DNA of 64,000 nt from Nansenia antarctica. Its lineage: Eukaryota; Chordata; Actinopteri; Argentiniformes; Microstomatidae. Positions 54,117-64,000 of the stretch are shown here, in pieces (positions within the stretch are counted from its first letter, which is position 1; each line of letters begins with the position of its first letter). Where the stretch lies: the NCBI GenBank assembly GCA_963989245.1, contig OZ022345.1, positions 23,918,196-23,982,195 on the forward strand. Direction: 5' to 3'. A program made the position numbers and the translations under genes. Under the pieces are notes generated by a model that saw only the letters and a list, made by a program, of their open reading frames with translations, made no database searches and was not told the DNA's origin.

Positions 54117-54305
54117 TCAAATAACTGCTAAATTGTTAATAATTTTTCCTGTACAGGGAAGGTTTGATATGGGTCTGTAGTTGTTCAGTACAAATGGGTC
54201 TAGGCCGTTCTGTTTTAGTAGAGGCTTGATAACTGCAGTTTTCAGGGCTTCAGGGATTCCTGATGAAAGGGAAGTGTTGATTATTTGTATTAGTTCACCT
54301 GCCAT
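54117..54305 (-). pseudogene. LINE reverse transcriptase fragment (unit B)
   Basis: Same 63 codons as 46808-46996 in unit A. Confidence 0.75.
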
Positions 54306-54739
54306 GCAGCTAAATATGTTTTTTTAAAAGCTGTCCATGAAACTATTAACTAATAAATTAAACTAAGCAATGGAACAAGACATCTCAGACTTCCAGCTGA
54401 AACGTTAGGAGGATTTATTGCAAACATAAGGAGGAGAGGAAGAGAGGAAGGGAGGAGAGGAAGGGGGGAGAGGATGGGATGAGGAAGGGGGGAGAGGATG
54501 GGATGAGGAAGGGAAGAGAGGAGGGGGGGAGGAAGGGGGAGAGGGTGGGAGGAGGAAGGAGGGAGAGGAAGGGAGGGTAGGAGGAGAGGACGGCAGAAAT
54601 TGAGAGAAAATAATCTAGAAAAGGCTTATGTCATGACACAACCTTCTCCCTGATCCGATCAACAAGTAAATATCCATACAGTAGATGGTGGTGCAGCCAG
54701 CAGACCCCCCTCCCTTCTTCTTTAGGGCTCCTGCCTCCT

Positions 54740-55539
54740 TTAAACTCCTCCCACACTGGGAGCAGTCATGTTAACTAGTGTGTGAGTTCCCTGGTGACTC
54801 TTTAGGGATCCTGCCTCACTGAAACTCTGCCCACACTGGGAGCAGCAGAATGGCATCTCTCCTGTGTGTGTTCTCTGGTGACTCTTTAGGTTTTCTGCCT
54901 GACTGAAACTCTGCCCACACTGGGAGCAGCAGAACGGCTTCTCTCCTGTGTGTGTTCTCTGGTGTTTCTTTAGGGATCCTGCGTGACTGAAACTCTTCCC
55001 ACAATGGGAGCAGTAGAATGGCTTCTCTCCTGTGTGTGTTCTCTGGTGTGTCTTTAGGTTTTCTGCCTGACTGAAACTCTTCCCACACTGGGAGCAGTAG
55101 AATGGCTTCTCTCCTGTGTGTATTCTCTGGTGTCTCTTTAGGTCACCTGCCTCACTGAAACTCTTCCCACACTGGGAGCAGCAGAATGGCTTCTCTCCTG
55201 TGTGTGTTCTCTGGTGTTTCTTTAGGTCACCTGCCTGACTGAAACTCTTCCCACACTGGGAGCAGCAGAATGGCTTCTCTCCTGTGTGTATTCTCTGGTG
55301 TGTCTTTAGTTTGCTCATATAACCAAATCTCTTTCCACACTGAAGACAAGAGTGAGTCTTCTGTCCTCCTTGAGTCTGTGGTTGTGATTTAAGGTGAGTT
55401 GGACAAATGAAACTCTCACTGCAATCTAAACAGTGGTGATTCTTCTGTCTTGAGCTCCTCCTCCTCCGTCTGTGTTGTTTATGGCTTCCTGATGCGGTGG
55501 AGCTGGGCTCCATGTCTGAGTCTGGGTTGGAGCTCTCTC
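54740..55539 (-). CDS. C2H2 zinc-finger exon, copy B (partial gene)
   Basis: Predicted protein identical to copy A over all 257 codons (Met at 55513, acceptor at 55539). It has the same degenerate first finger, seven intact fingers and frameshifted last finger. That both copies share the frameshift shows it predates the duplication. No own N-terminal exon is seen upstream, between 55.6 and 57.3 kb. With identical finger helices the two copies would bind the same DNA site if expressed. Confidence 0.75.
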
Positions 55540-55717
55540 CTGTAAGAATAGGAACATATACAGGATTAGAAACAACATGAGAACAAGTGCTGCTTCCATA
55601 GACTCAGCAGTGCCAGAAGTAACACCACATCTCTGGAGTGTTTCTAAAATAATTTATTGCAGCTTATATATTTAGCTTTGGGTATCTGATTAATGGATTA
55701 ACTGAATCTGTCATAGC

Positions 55718-56082
55718 CAGTGATGCCGGTAACGCGTTACTGTAATCTGAATAATTTTTTCAGTAACGAGTATTCTAACGCGATACTATTTCCAAATCAG
55801 TAATCGGATTAAAGTTACTTATTCAAGTGACTGTGCGTTACTATTGCGTTACTACCTCATAACTTAGGCTAAATGCAGTATTTCTTTGTAATGTTCGATA
55901 GTAAACAAACATTTGTTTGCTTTTCTCGCGTCTTGGGGAGTGACGTCAGTGCTCACGTTTTCAACACGAGGTTGCAGCAGAATCGCTCACGTGTATCACC
56001 ACGCTGATTGCACAGTGTAAACAGAAGCGTAGCCTACACAATGGAGCGAGAGAGAGAGACAGAGAGAGAGAGAGACAGAGAC

Positions 56083-56123
<41 letters not shown>

Positions 56124-56342
56124 CAGAGAGAGAGAGAGAGAGAGAGAGACGTTGTAAAATGGTGTGGTGCTTCAGTGAAAGGAACATCTTCTCTGAGGCA
56201 GCGTGTAGCTCTGTTCCCTAGTCAAACTGATTTGGAAACTATCAACACTCTGCTTATACATTTCCCCAGTGTGGAAAGCAATGCATACAAAATGAAGCCT
56301 GCTGTATTTATCTATCCAGCTATCTGTCTTTCTCTCGCCCTC

Positions 56343-56411
<69 letters not shown>

Positions 56412-56692
56412 GTCTCTGTCTCTGTCTTTAAGTTATTGTTTAAAGTTTAATTTTGTAATTTAAGTTACTGTTAAAATAAAGTGAGTTTTTGCAAAACCAG
56501 TTTTCATTTTTATGTTGCGGGGGGGGGGTCGGGTGCCTAGGCAGCTGCCAATAGTAACAAAAAAAGTAACTAGTAATCTAACTTAGTTACTTTTAAAATC
56601 AAGTAATCAGTAAAGTAACTAGATTACTTTTTAAAGGAGTAATCAGTAATCAGTAATCAGAATACTTTTTCAAAGTAACTGTGGCAACACTG
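55718..56692. mobile_element. Non-autonomous hAT element, copy B (975 bp)
   Basis: As 48409-49361, with the same GTCATAGC duplication (55710-55717, 56693-56700). The extra length is in the (GA)n/(CT)n tracts, at about 56045-56150 and 56345-56405. Confidence 0.92.
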
Positions 56693-56941
56693 GTCATAGC
56701 TAGGTAGAGTTTGATAAGGACTCCAGGTGGACTCCATTGGCCAATATGGCAGAACCAGTGAGAAACAAATGAAATCTTTGAGAAAGAAGATACAAGAACA
56801 CAGTGTCTCACAGAGCCACAAGCTAGCAGAAGAAATAGTAGAAAAACAAACAAAACAAAAAACAGGGTGAAAACACTTTGGAGTCAAACTTTCTGAAAAC
56901 ACAAGAGGAGTGTCTAGCCTCCACTAAGAATGTCTTCAATA

Positions 56942-57241
56942 TAGCATATTATATTGCCAAACATAATAGACCATACACAGATCACCATGCAGAAAGCCCT
57001 TCTTAAACTCAGACATGCAATTGATACCATTCCTGTGAGTAGTGCAGATTGGGAAAGAGGTTTTTCAGAAATGAATAATGTTGTCACACCTTTGCGCACA
57101 CAACTGAAAATTGAAAACACCTCAGCGCTTATCTTTATTTAACTAGTTGGACCTCCTCTTGAGTGTTGGAACCCCATGAAATATGTAAAGAAGTGGGTGC
57201 CTACTAGAAGATCTGCTAGTCGTAAACTTGTTTATATTTGT
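56942..57241 (+). pseudogene. hAT transposase C-terminal fragment, copy B
   Basis: Identical to the unit A copy, including the in-frame TAA after FI. Confidence 0.8.
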
Positions 57242-57323
57242 GTGTGTGTAGATGGGCAAATCTATATGTATATATGCATGCAGACATGTTTGAGAGGGAG
57301 GGGTGGGTGGAGGGGAGGGAGAA

Positions 57324-57597
57324 AAACAGAAAATATTCATGCCTTTTTCAATGTATCAATCTTCTATACAGTTTGTATGTCTTGTCTTCTGGTGTTAGTA
57401 ACGTTAGCTATGTAGCTGGCTAGCTACGGTAGCCTATTGTCATTGTGGTGCTCGCACCTACGTTATCTAGCTCGTAGCTTGCATGCTACGTTAGCATCAA
57501 TTTAGCTAATCATAACATAGCAGCGAGAGTAATGTTAGCTAGCCATGTAGCTACTAGCTAGCTATGTGTTGTGGTGATGGACAGACTTCTAAATGGC
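57324..57597. other. No gene seen; GCTAGC-rich sequence
   Basis: Many overlapping GCTAGC, TAGCTA and GTTAGC motifs at 57400-57570. Right flank of the duplication. Confidence 0.45.
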
Positions 57598-58127
57598 CAG
57601 GGTTTTTCCTGCATAGAGAATTATGAGGCGGCCGCCTTCGTCATATTTCTAGCCGCCTCCAGCTCTCGACAAACTGACGGTCGTATTTTCTACAAGCGTT
57701 GCACTCGGTGGATTTCTGTCATTTCTAACTGCAATTGCTGCACTGCGCCGAAGTGGTGGCGGGGGCGCTGTTTCGCAAATAAGTTAGCTTTCGTTTCTGC
57801 TAGCAAAATAGCTGATAGTATGTTGACTGCTCAAGGAGAATACATATTTGAAAGTACAGAATGCCTGAGAGCCTTATATTGCATTATATTACATTATATT
57901 TTGAATGGTCATCTGGTGCCTGAATATTGTGTTTTCCTTTACATAAATAATTCCACCATAAATTGATGCAGAAAAGGCACAAATTGGTGCATATTAATTC
58001 ACCAGAAAGCAAGAAATTAAGTGTTTGATGTTAAAGGACCACCAGACAGCCCTGCTTCATGGGTCCCCCCCGATGTCAAACACCACTGGTACCACCTCCG
58101 CCTCATTTTGAGCCAGGAAAAACCCTG
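57598..58127. mobile_element. Non-autonomous hAT-type element (530 bp)
   Basis: The ends CAGGGTTTTTCCTG and CAGGAAAAACCCTG are perfect inverted repeats. The flanks share only ATGGC/ATGGCC. The same left-end sequence occurs at 10588. The 131-codon ORF inside has no recognisable domain. Confidence 0.8.
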
Positions 58128-58854
58128 ATGGCCATGTTGGCATTCAAGTTGGCTAAACATAGCAGTGAGTCTGCCCTGTGTCTGGGGCTGTTTGACAGAG
58201 GCAGTTACAGTAGTAGTAGTAGCAGTTCGCCGAATTAAAGGTGTCTGTGTTTAATTGCGGGCCCACAGACAGCCCCCATACATCAGCTGATCATTTAAAG
58301 GGGTGGCCGTCTGAGTAATGTGCATGTCATACGCTGCTTTGTTTTATAAGAGCAGCAGCTATTACCCAGAGTGCTTTATATAGACACTGTTAAACAGAGA
58401 GAGACAATACAGCCATTATTTTAAGGAAAATTAGGTGATACATTAATCGAACAGTAAAAAAATATATTGTTAGACTAACTGTTAAATTAGTCGTTAGAGT
58501 AACCGACTAATCGAAAAAATAATCGCTAGATTAATCGTTAGAAAAATAGTCGTTAGGGACAGCCCTATCAATGACGCAAACAACTTGAGCCAATTCATTG
58601 TCACATGCTCATTAACCTAAACGAGCCACTCTCTCATGCTTGTTAAACTAAAATATGTCAGCAGTGTGTCTGGTGATATGTGTTTATAACCTTAGGACTC
58701 CAGTTCCCAGTATGCACCAGAAGTAGGGGTGTAACGGATCACCTAAGTCACGGATCGGATCGTGTCACGGTTTTTGAGTCACGGATCGGATCATTCTGTA
58801 AAAACACCACTTTTACTGTGTAAAACCCAACAACATTCAAGATGTCAAAACTGG

Positions 58855-58885
<31 letters not shown>

Positions 58886-58974
58886 ATATATATACATAAC
58901 ATATTCTACACTCAAACATTAGGCTACATATTAAACAGAAACACACATTCAATGTGTGAATGTGCAATAATACT
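58128..58974. other. hAT-end fragments and AT microsatellite
   Basis: A right-end-like sequence GTCGTTAGGGACAGCCCTA lies at about 58550, after ATCG-rich subterminal repeats. A left-end-like TAGGGGTGTAACGGATCACC starts at about 58727, with CACGGATCGGATC repeats. (TA)n is at about 58855-58893. No coding sequence. Confidence 0.55.
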
Positions 58975-59252
58975 ATGTGCAATATGACAACCCTCGTGCA
59001 CATAAGGTTCAGAGATAGGAAATGTTAGGATATTTATAGCATAGCATAGAGTACAGCACAGTGTTTTATTTGTATAGTATAGTATAGTGGATAGTGTATA
59101 TAGCCTTTATTTATGTAAACCAGCTCTTTTCCCTTCTTGTTTTTAGTATTTTTTTTCCTAGCACCAGGGGAGCCCCCCCTCACAAATTTCGTTGTATGGT
59201 ACCTGTACTATATTAATGACAATAAAGACCATTCATTCATTCATTCATTCAT
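58975..59252 (+). mobile_element. L2/Rex-type LINE 3' tail
   Basis: Matches 33895-34190 and ends TGACAATAAAGAC plus (CATT)n at 59229-59252. 5'-truncated, no coding part. Confidence 0.8.
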
Positions 59253-59518
59253 CTTAAATGATGCAGTAGGAGAGAGGGAGGAGGCACCTGGTTGCAGCAG
59301 TGAATCACTGGGCTCTTTAAAGCAGACAAATAAACATGTTTTCTGCCACTTTTAACTATATAATAAAGTGAAACCTTATTTTAAACATGGTATGAAAAAA
59401 TTGGCTACATTATCAGAAGTTATCAAGCTGCCTTTTTCATGCCTCCCGTCAACACTCCCGTCAAATGTGTGGCCATGCTCGTACGACTTTCTCGTTGCAC
59501 AACGCTTAAACACCGTAA

Positions 59519-59722
59519 TGTAGTTGTTGGTTTGAGGGATATGAAGAAGGACTAGGAGCACATGGTTAATGTGTAAACAAGAGCTGTGTTTATTGCACAC
59601 TCTGCATTCACTTCCTCATTCACACTTCCTGGTCGCCTTAAATACACCTCATCACCCTGCTAAGGCACCTGGGTAATGTAGTGAATTCGCCCTGATCACT
59701 CAGTGGGTGTCTAGTCACCACA
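59519..59722 (-). repeat. Gypsy 2, 3' LTR
   Basis: 204 bp, TGTGGTGAC...AACTACA on the minus strand, identical to 63656-63859. Confidence 0.93.
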
Positions 59723-62254
59723 CAGGTCCCCCCCAGAATTCACAAACACTGACTTCCCATAACGTGCCGGAGCTCGGAGGACTCGTCCAAAGCGATTACG
59801 GGACTCCGGAACTTGGGCTGGACGGAAATCTCTTGGCTGCTGACAGCCTGGCCCGGAACCACTGGGAGGTTTTTTTGTTGTGCTTGTAGGAGGGCGGCCA
59901 CGACGTGGTGGACGGGCCACCTCCACAGCCCGTTCTCCATCTAGATGAGCTGTCTTCAGGCGGTCCACTGAGATATGCTCCATACTTCCCCCTATGTCAA
60001 TGATAAAGGTCTTGTCGCCTGTCTCCACAACTCTGTAGGGGCCATCGTAAGGCGGCTGCAGAGGGTTCCTATGTGCGTCGTGGCGGATGAACACATATCT
60101 TGCTGATTGGAGATCCAGAGGGACATGGATACGTGGCAGGCTGTGATTTGAAGTAGGGGTCGGCATAAAGGCACTTGCCTTGTCCCATAGATTACGAAGT
60201 TGTTCTGGTGCAGACCAGGGAACGTTAACAGAGGGGAAAAAATCACCCGGTACTCTAAGGGCCTGGCCATAAACAAGCTCTGCCGAAGAAGAGAGGAGGT
60301 CCTCCTTAGGTACAGTACGAAGTCCCAGCATCACCCAGGGTAGCCTGTCGATCCAGCTATTACCCTGGAGGTCCACTTTCAGGGCTGCTTTCATGGAACG
60401 GTGAAATCGCTCACACAGGCCATTGGCCTGGGGATGATATGCTGCAGTCCGATGGAGTGAAATACCCAACTGTTGGGTGATAGAGGTCCACAATTGTGAG
60501 GTGAATTGTGGTCCCCGGTCTGAGGAGAGGTCAGAGGGAACCCCGAACCGGGCGATCCAAGTACCAATGAATCCGCGGGCCACCTCAGCTGTCGTTGTTC
60601 CCGACAGTGGAACCACCTCTGGCCACCGTGTCGTTCTGTCCACCATTGTCAAGAGATGGGTGAACCCTCCAGAAGGAGGAAGAGGTCCAACTAAATCCAC
60701 GTTGATGTGGTCAAAGCGCCTTTCTGGGACTGTGAACTGCTCCAATGGTGCCTTCACATGTCGATGGACTTTTGTGAGCTGGCATGCGATGCATGTTTTG
60801 ACCCAGTCGCGAATGTCCTTCTTCATGCCATGCCAGACAAATTTTTCTGTCACCAGACGCTGTGATGGCTTCCGGCCTGGGTGTGACAAGCCATGTATGA
60901 CATCGAAAACCTTCCGTCTCCACATCTTGGGTGCCAGAGGACGGGGCTGGCCAGTAGAGACATCGCATAGCAGTGTCGTACCCTTATCGTCAAAAGGGAC
61001 ATCCACCAACCGAAGCCCTGTAGTCGCCGTCCGAAAGGCCTGAATGTCAGGGTCTGCATCTTGGTCCACAGCCATGCGGGCATAATCGATGCCGAGGTGG
61101 ACGGTGCTTGTGAAGGTGCGAGAAAGGCAGTCAGCCACGACGTTCTGCTTTCCTGCTACATGTTGTATGTCTGTAGTAAATTCAGAAACGTAGGAGAGAT
61201 GACGCTGTTGCCTGGCTGACCATGGCTCCGACAGTTTAGACATGACAAAAGTTAAAGGCTTGTGGTCTACAAAAGCAGTGAATGGTCGAGCCTCTAGGAG
61301 GAAACGGAAATGTCTGACTGCCAGGTAAAGGGCTAGTAGCTCCCGGTCGAACGTGCTGTATTTCTGCTCACTAGCACGGAGCTGCCGGCTAAAAAAAGCG
61401 AGAGGCTGCCAAACCCCGTCAATCTGCTGCTCTAAAACAGCACCAACTGCGCGGTCTGAGGCATCAGATGTCAAGGCAATGGGGGCATCTGGCACTGGAT
61501 GTGCTAGCATGGTTGCATTTGCAAGAGCTTCCTTGGTGGCAGAGAATGATCCTGACATTTCACTGGACCAGTCAACAATGTGCTTGGGAGGCTTGCCCTT
61601 GAGGGCCCCATACAGGGGTCGCATGAGGCAGGCTGCTTGTGGAATAAAGCGATGATAAAAATTCACCATACCCAGGAACTCCTGTAGGGCCTTCACTGTT
61701 GTGGGGCGTGGGAACTGCAGCACCGCCTTCACCTTTAAGGGCAGTGGGGTTGCACCGGCAGAAGTGATGTGATGGCCGAGAAAATCAATGGAGGGCACCC
61801 CAAACTGGCATTTTGCTGGATTGACAATCAAGCCGTGCTGCTGCAATTGAGCAAAAAGGAGGCGGAGGTGTGACATGTGTTCTGCCTTGGATGTACTGGC
61901 CACCAGGATATCATCAAGGTAAACAAAAAGAAAAGGCAGATCACGCAACACTGAGTCCATCAACCGCTGAAAGGTTTGGGCGGCATTCTTCAGGCCGAAA
62001 GGCATTCGTAAATATTCAAAGAGGCCAAACGGTGTGATGACTGCCGTTTTGGTGATGTCTTGAGGATGGACTGGCACTTGGTGATATCCTCGAATGAGAT
62101 CCACCTTTGAAAAAATAACTGCTCCTGCCAGGTGGGCTGAGAAATCCTGAATGTAGGGAACTGGATACCGGTCAGGCGTAGTGGCATCATTAAGCCGCCG
62201 GTAATCACCACACGGGCGCCAGCCTCCATTGGCCTTGGGAACCAGGTGCCCCAA
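59711..62254 (-). pseudogene. Gypsy 2 RT, RNase H and integrase
   Basis: About 845 codons, open. The frame covers [14 protein letters not shown], motif [24 protein letters not shown] (RT), LTSDASDRAVGAVLEQ (RNase H), the integrase zinc site HGLSHPGRK...[21 protein letters not shown] and [10 protein letters not shown] (DDE), with a Pro/Arg-rich tail. Catalytic residues look intact. However, it is separated from the protease by a frame change at the 62225-62290 rearrangement, so it would not be made as part of Gag-Pol. Confidence 0.88.
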
Positions 62255-62945
62255 GTCCCTGGGTGCCCCAATTGGCCTTGGGAACCCAGGGACTGTCAGA
62301 CCTACGAATGATGCCCAGTCTCTCCATGGAGCTGAACTCCTCCTTTGCTATCGCCAACTTTTGTGGGTCCAGCCGGCGGGCTCGAGCATGCACAGGCGGA
62401 CCACTGGTAGGTATGAAGTGTGTCACATTGTGTTTTATGGAGCCAGCCAAAAACGTTGGCGTTGTGATGTCTGAAAACTCCAGCAGGAGTTGGGCGACAT
62501 CATCAGCCGGTGAAAGGAGAGCGGCCAGTCTTGTCGATGTAGCGGTGGTGTGCTCACAAGCCAGTGAGCAGAAGGTCTCAGCGTTAACAAGCTGACGGTT
62601 ACCCACATCCACCAGCAGCCCATTAGCACAAAGAAAATCAGCACCCAGGAGCGGGGTGGACACCTTCGCCAACACAAAGTCCCAAGAGAAACGTTGTCCA
62701 GCAAAGCACAGTGTTAAGGGGCGTGTGCCAAACGTGGGGATGGGGGTGCCATTAGCTGCTTCAAGGTTGGGGCCCAGTTTGGCTGCTCGGATATCCAAGG
62801 CTGACGCCGGCAGAATGCTGACCTGAGCTCCAGTGTCACAAAGAAATCTGCGGCCAGATATAGAGTCAGTAATGAACAGCAATCCGCTGGAAGGGCCGAC
62901 ACTCAGAGCTGCTAACGAGTGGCGGCCAACGCGTTTCCCGATCAG
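62205..62945 (-). pseudogene. Gypsy 2 protease and RT start, out of frame with neighbours
   Basis: The frame starts around 62945 (LIGKRVGRHSLAALSVG), with the Met at 62882. It contains the protease active site [13 protein letters not shown] and [11 protein letters not shown], then RRLDPQKLAIAKEEFSSMER of the RT. It diverges at SPWVPK..., where GGTTCCCAAGGCCAAT is repeated (62236-62288), and stops at 62205. The intact relative reads through without a break at either point. Confidence 0.85.
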
Positions 62946-63601
62946 CTACAAGGTGGCAGGCACTTCTTTGCTTTGTTGCCGAACTTGCCGTGATAGAAGC
63001 AGAGACTTGACTTCTCACGGCGGGCCACAGCGCTGGCGGAGACAGAGTGTGTGTGCGGTTGATGCATGCATTCCTCCCAGGCAGTGCTGGTGTTGGTAAG
63101 GGGCGTGACTGAAACAGTCTTTCTCCCAGCTGAAAAAAAAACATCAGCTTCTTTAGCCAATTCACGAAGGTTTGCCTTTACAGAACTGGCTAAAGGCAAA
63201 CGAATCTGGTCTGGGAGTTGCTGCAAAAAAAACTCTTTAAAAAGGAAACATGGTTGATGATTGCCAAGCAGAGCCAGCATATGGTCCATTAACTCAGAGG
63301 GCTTTGAGTCTCCAAGCCCAGGGAGAGATAGGAGCTGCCGGGCTCTTTCTGGTTCTGACAATCCAAAAATTCCTTTCAGGTGCCCTTTAAGAGTGGTATA
63401 TTTGTCCCTGGCTGGTGGGTTTTCTATCAGGTTTATCACCCGTGCGGCAGTTGAACCCTTCAGAGATGCCACCACATAGTAATACTTTGTGTCTTCTGCA
63501 GTTATATCCCTGATGGCAAACTGAGCTTCAGCTTGCACAAACCAAGCACTAACATTTTGCTCCCAAAACTCAGGCAATTTGAGAGCAACTGCATTAGCCA
63601 T
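62942..63601 (-). pseudogene. Gypsy 2 gag
   Basis: 219 codons from ATG 63601 ([20 protein letters not shown]) to TGA at 62942. It ends in the Cys/His motif CFYHGKFGNKAKKC then PPCS. It is homologous along its length to the gag part at 19790-20544 of the other Gypsy. There the gag frame continues into protease. Here a one-base change relative to that frame produces the stop. No slippery heptamer is visible at the point, so I take it as an indel rather than programmed frameshifting. Confidence 0.85.
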
Positions 63602-63645
63602 GTTCAAAAAAGTTTCAGAAAAACGTCCAAAAAACTCACTTGTCA

Positions 63646-63654
63646 GGGTCACCA
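63646..63654 (-). promoter_or_regulatory. Primer binding site of Gypsy 2
   Basis: Minus-strand TGGTGACCC one base after the LTR, followed by TGACAAG. The first nine bases fit tRNA-Trp and the match then weakens. Confidence 0.7.
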
Positions 63655-63655
63655 A

Positions 63656-63859
63656 TGTAGTTGTTGGTTTGAGGGATATGAAGAAGGACTAGGAGCACAT
63701 GGTTAATGTGTAAACAAGAGCTGTGTTTATTGCACACTCTGCATTCACTTCCTCATTCACACTTCCTGGTCGCCTTAAATACACCTCATCACCCTGCTAA
63801 GGCACCTGGGTAATGTAGTGAATTCGCCCTGATCACTCAGTGGGTGTCTAGTCACCACA
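63656..63859 (-). repeat. Gypsy 2, 5' LTR
   Basis: 204 bp, identical to the other LTR. Confidence 0.93.
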
Positions 63860-64000
63860 GTAACTTTTTTATCAACCACACTTCCAATGACACTGTCCTT
63901 CATTGTTATAATTGACAGAGAAGCCAAAGTGTTCCCATACATGGGATTTAAATGACGAGGGAGGCATTTCGAGTTCTTCTCTGTCGCCAACATTAGCAGC

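Larger units (their letters stand above)
49999..57323. repeat. Tandem duplication, unit B (with a LINE insertion)
   Basis: Direct copy of unit A. The offset is 4720 bp at the start, 4736 after the 16-bp minisatellite, 7309 after the LINE insertion, and about 7331 after the microsatellites. It ends at GGGAGAAAA followed by unique sequence. The junction with unit A contains the 12-bp palindrome ATGCGGCCGCAT (49994-50005). Confidence 0.93.
59519..63859 (-). mobile_element. Gypsy LTR retrotransposon 2, coding frame broken
   Basis: 4341 bp, with 204-bp LTRs that I read as identical, a 4-bp duplication GTAA (59515-59518, 63860-63863), and a TGGTGACCC primer site at 63646-63654. It is related to the Gypsy at 16467-20786 across gag and pol, but clearly diverged. 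Two lesions break the coding frame, near 62945 and 62225-62290. Confidence 0.94.
59400..63967 (-). pseudogene. BED-finger (hAT-type) exon split by a Gypsy element
   Basis: The minus strand starts at ATG 63967 (MPPSSFKSHVWEHFGFSVN). After a frameshift it runs SVVDKKV into the Gypsy insertion (63859), and continues after it (59518 to about 59400) with TVFKRCATRKSYEHG. The order WxHF...VxxKxVxC/KxC is the N-terminal half of a BED zinc finger, as in fish hAT transposases and ZBED1-like proteins. Several zinc ligands look altered. Coordinates enclose the Gypsy insertion. The rest of the protein is not present; the hAT-like end at 58727 may belong to the same element. Confidence 0.6.

Noticed and set aside
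462..55539. A single zinc-finger gene joining the 0.9-kb exon to the 47- or 55-kb fingers
   Set aside because: On the minus strand the finger exons lie upstream of the N-terminal exon, the wrong order for one transcript.
57571..57966. 131-codon ORF in the 530-bp hAT-type element
   Set aside because: It starts in flanking DNA and crosses the transposon end; no domain recognised.
62942..62948. Programmed -1 frameshift between gag and pol in Gypsy 2
   Set aside because: No slippery heptamer is seen, and the intact relative has gag and pol in one frame. An indel is more likely.

Overview
The window looks like a ray-finned fish (teleost-type) genome segment made almost entirely of transposable elements. 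This rests on fish-style C2H2 zinc-finger exons with acidic VKEE repeats, many hAT elements with 8-bp target duplications, Tc1 elements with long inverted ends, L2/Rex-Babar-type LINEs ending in (ATTC)n or (AATC)n, a tRNA-derived SINE, Gypsy elements, and an RLE-type (R2/Hero-like) retrotransposon. No conserved single-copy host gene is recognisable.

Layout. 0-1 kb: a zinc-finger N-terminal exon on the minus strand, running off the left edge. 1.5-5.1 kb: a decayed hAT transposon carrying two L2 3' tails. 5.1-7.4 kb: a fold-back element and a Tc1 remnant split by an 890-bp hAT-type MITE. 7.4-12.3 kb: a large inverted repeat whose arms differ by a solo LTR on the left and a 1.8-kb hAT-type insertion on the right. 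12.8-16 kb: a Tc1 element interrupted by a LINE, by a second palindromic Tc1 element and by a minisatellite. 16.5-20.8 kb: an apparently intact Gypsy element. 22.6-24.3 kb: a 42/39-bp minisatellite. 25.3-29.4 kb: a Gypsy gag fragment, then a gene-like exon pair split by an L1 with a 17-bp target duplication. 30.2-32.2 kb: a hAT-type element filled with a 31-bp minisatellite. 33.4-34.2 kb: an L2-like 3' end. 36.2-39.7 kb: an intact 1160-codon RLE retrotransposon ORF. 40.4-40.8 kb: a palindromic MITE. 40.8-45.7 kb: two LINEs, one split by a ZBED/GTF2IRD2-like hAT.

45.3-57.3 kb: a recent direct tandem duplication of a 4.72-kb unit. Each unit has a seven-finger C2H2 exon, a hAT MITE and a hAT C-terminal fragment. 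The second unit has also gained a 2.57-kb LINE. 57.6-59.4 kb: hAT fragments and an L2 tail. 59.5-63.9 kb: a second Gypsy element with identical LTRs but frameshifted coding sequence, inserted in a BED-finger (hAT) exon that continues to the window edge.

The genes do not form a pathway; the record is one of nested insertions. The elements most likely to be coding-competent are the Gypsy at 16.5-20.8 kb and the RLE retrotransposon at 36.2-39.7 kb. The zinc-finger exons and the fragment at 26.6-29.4 kb are the only host-like coding sequence, and all are incomplete or duplicated.
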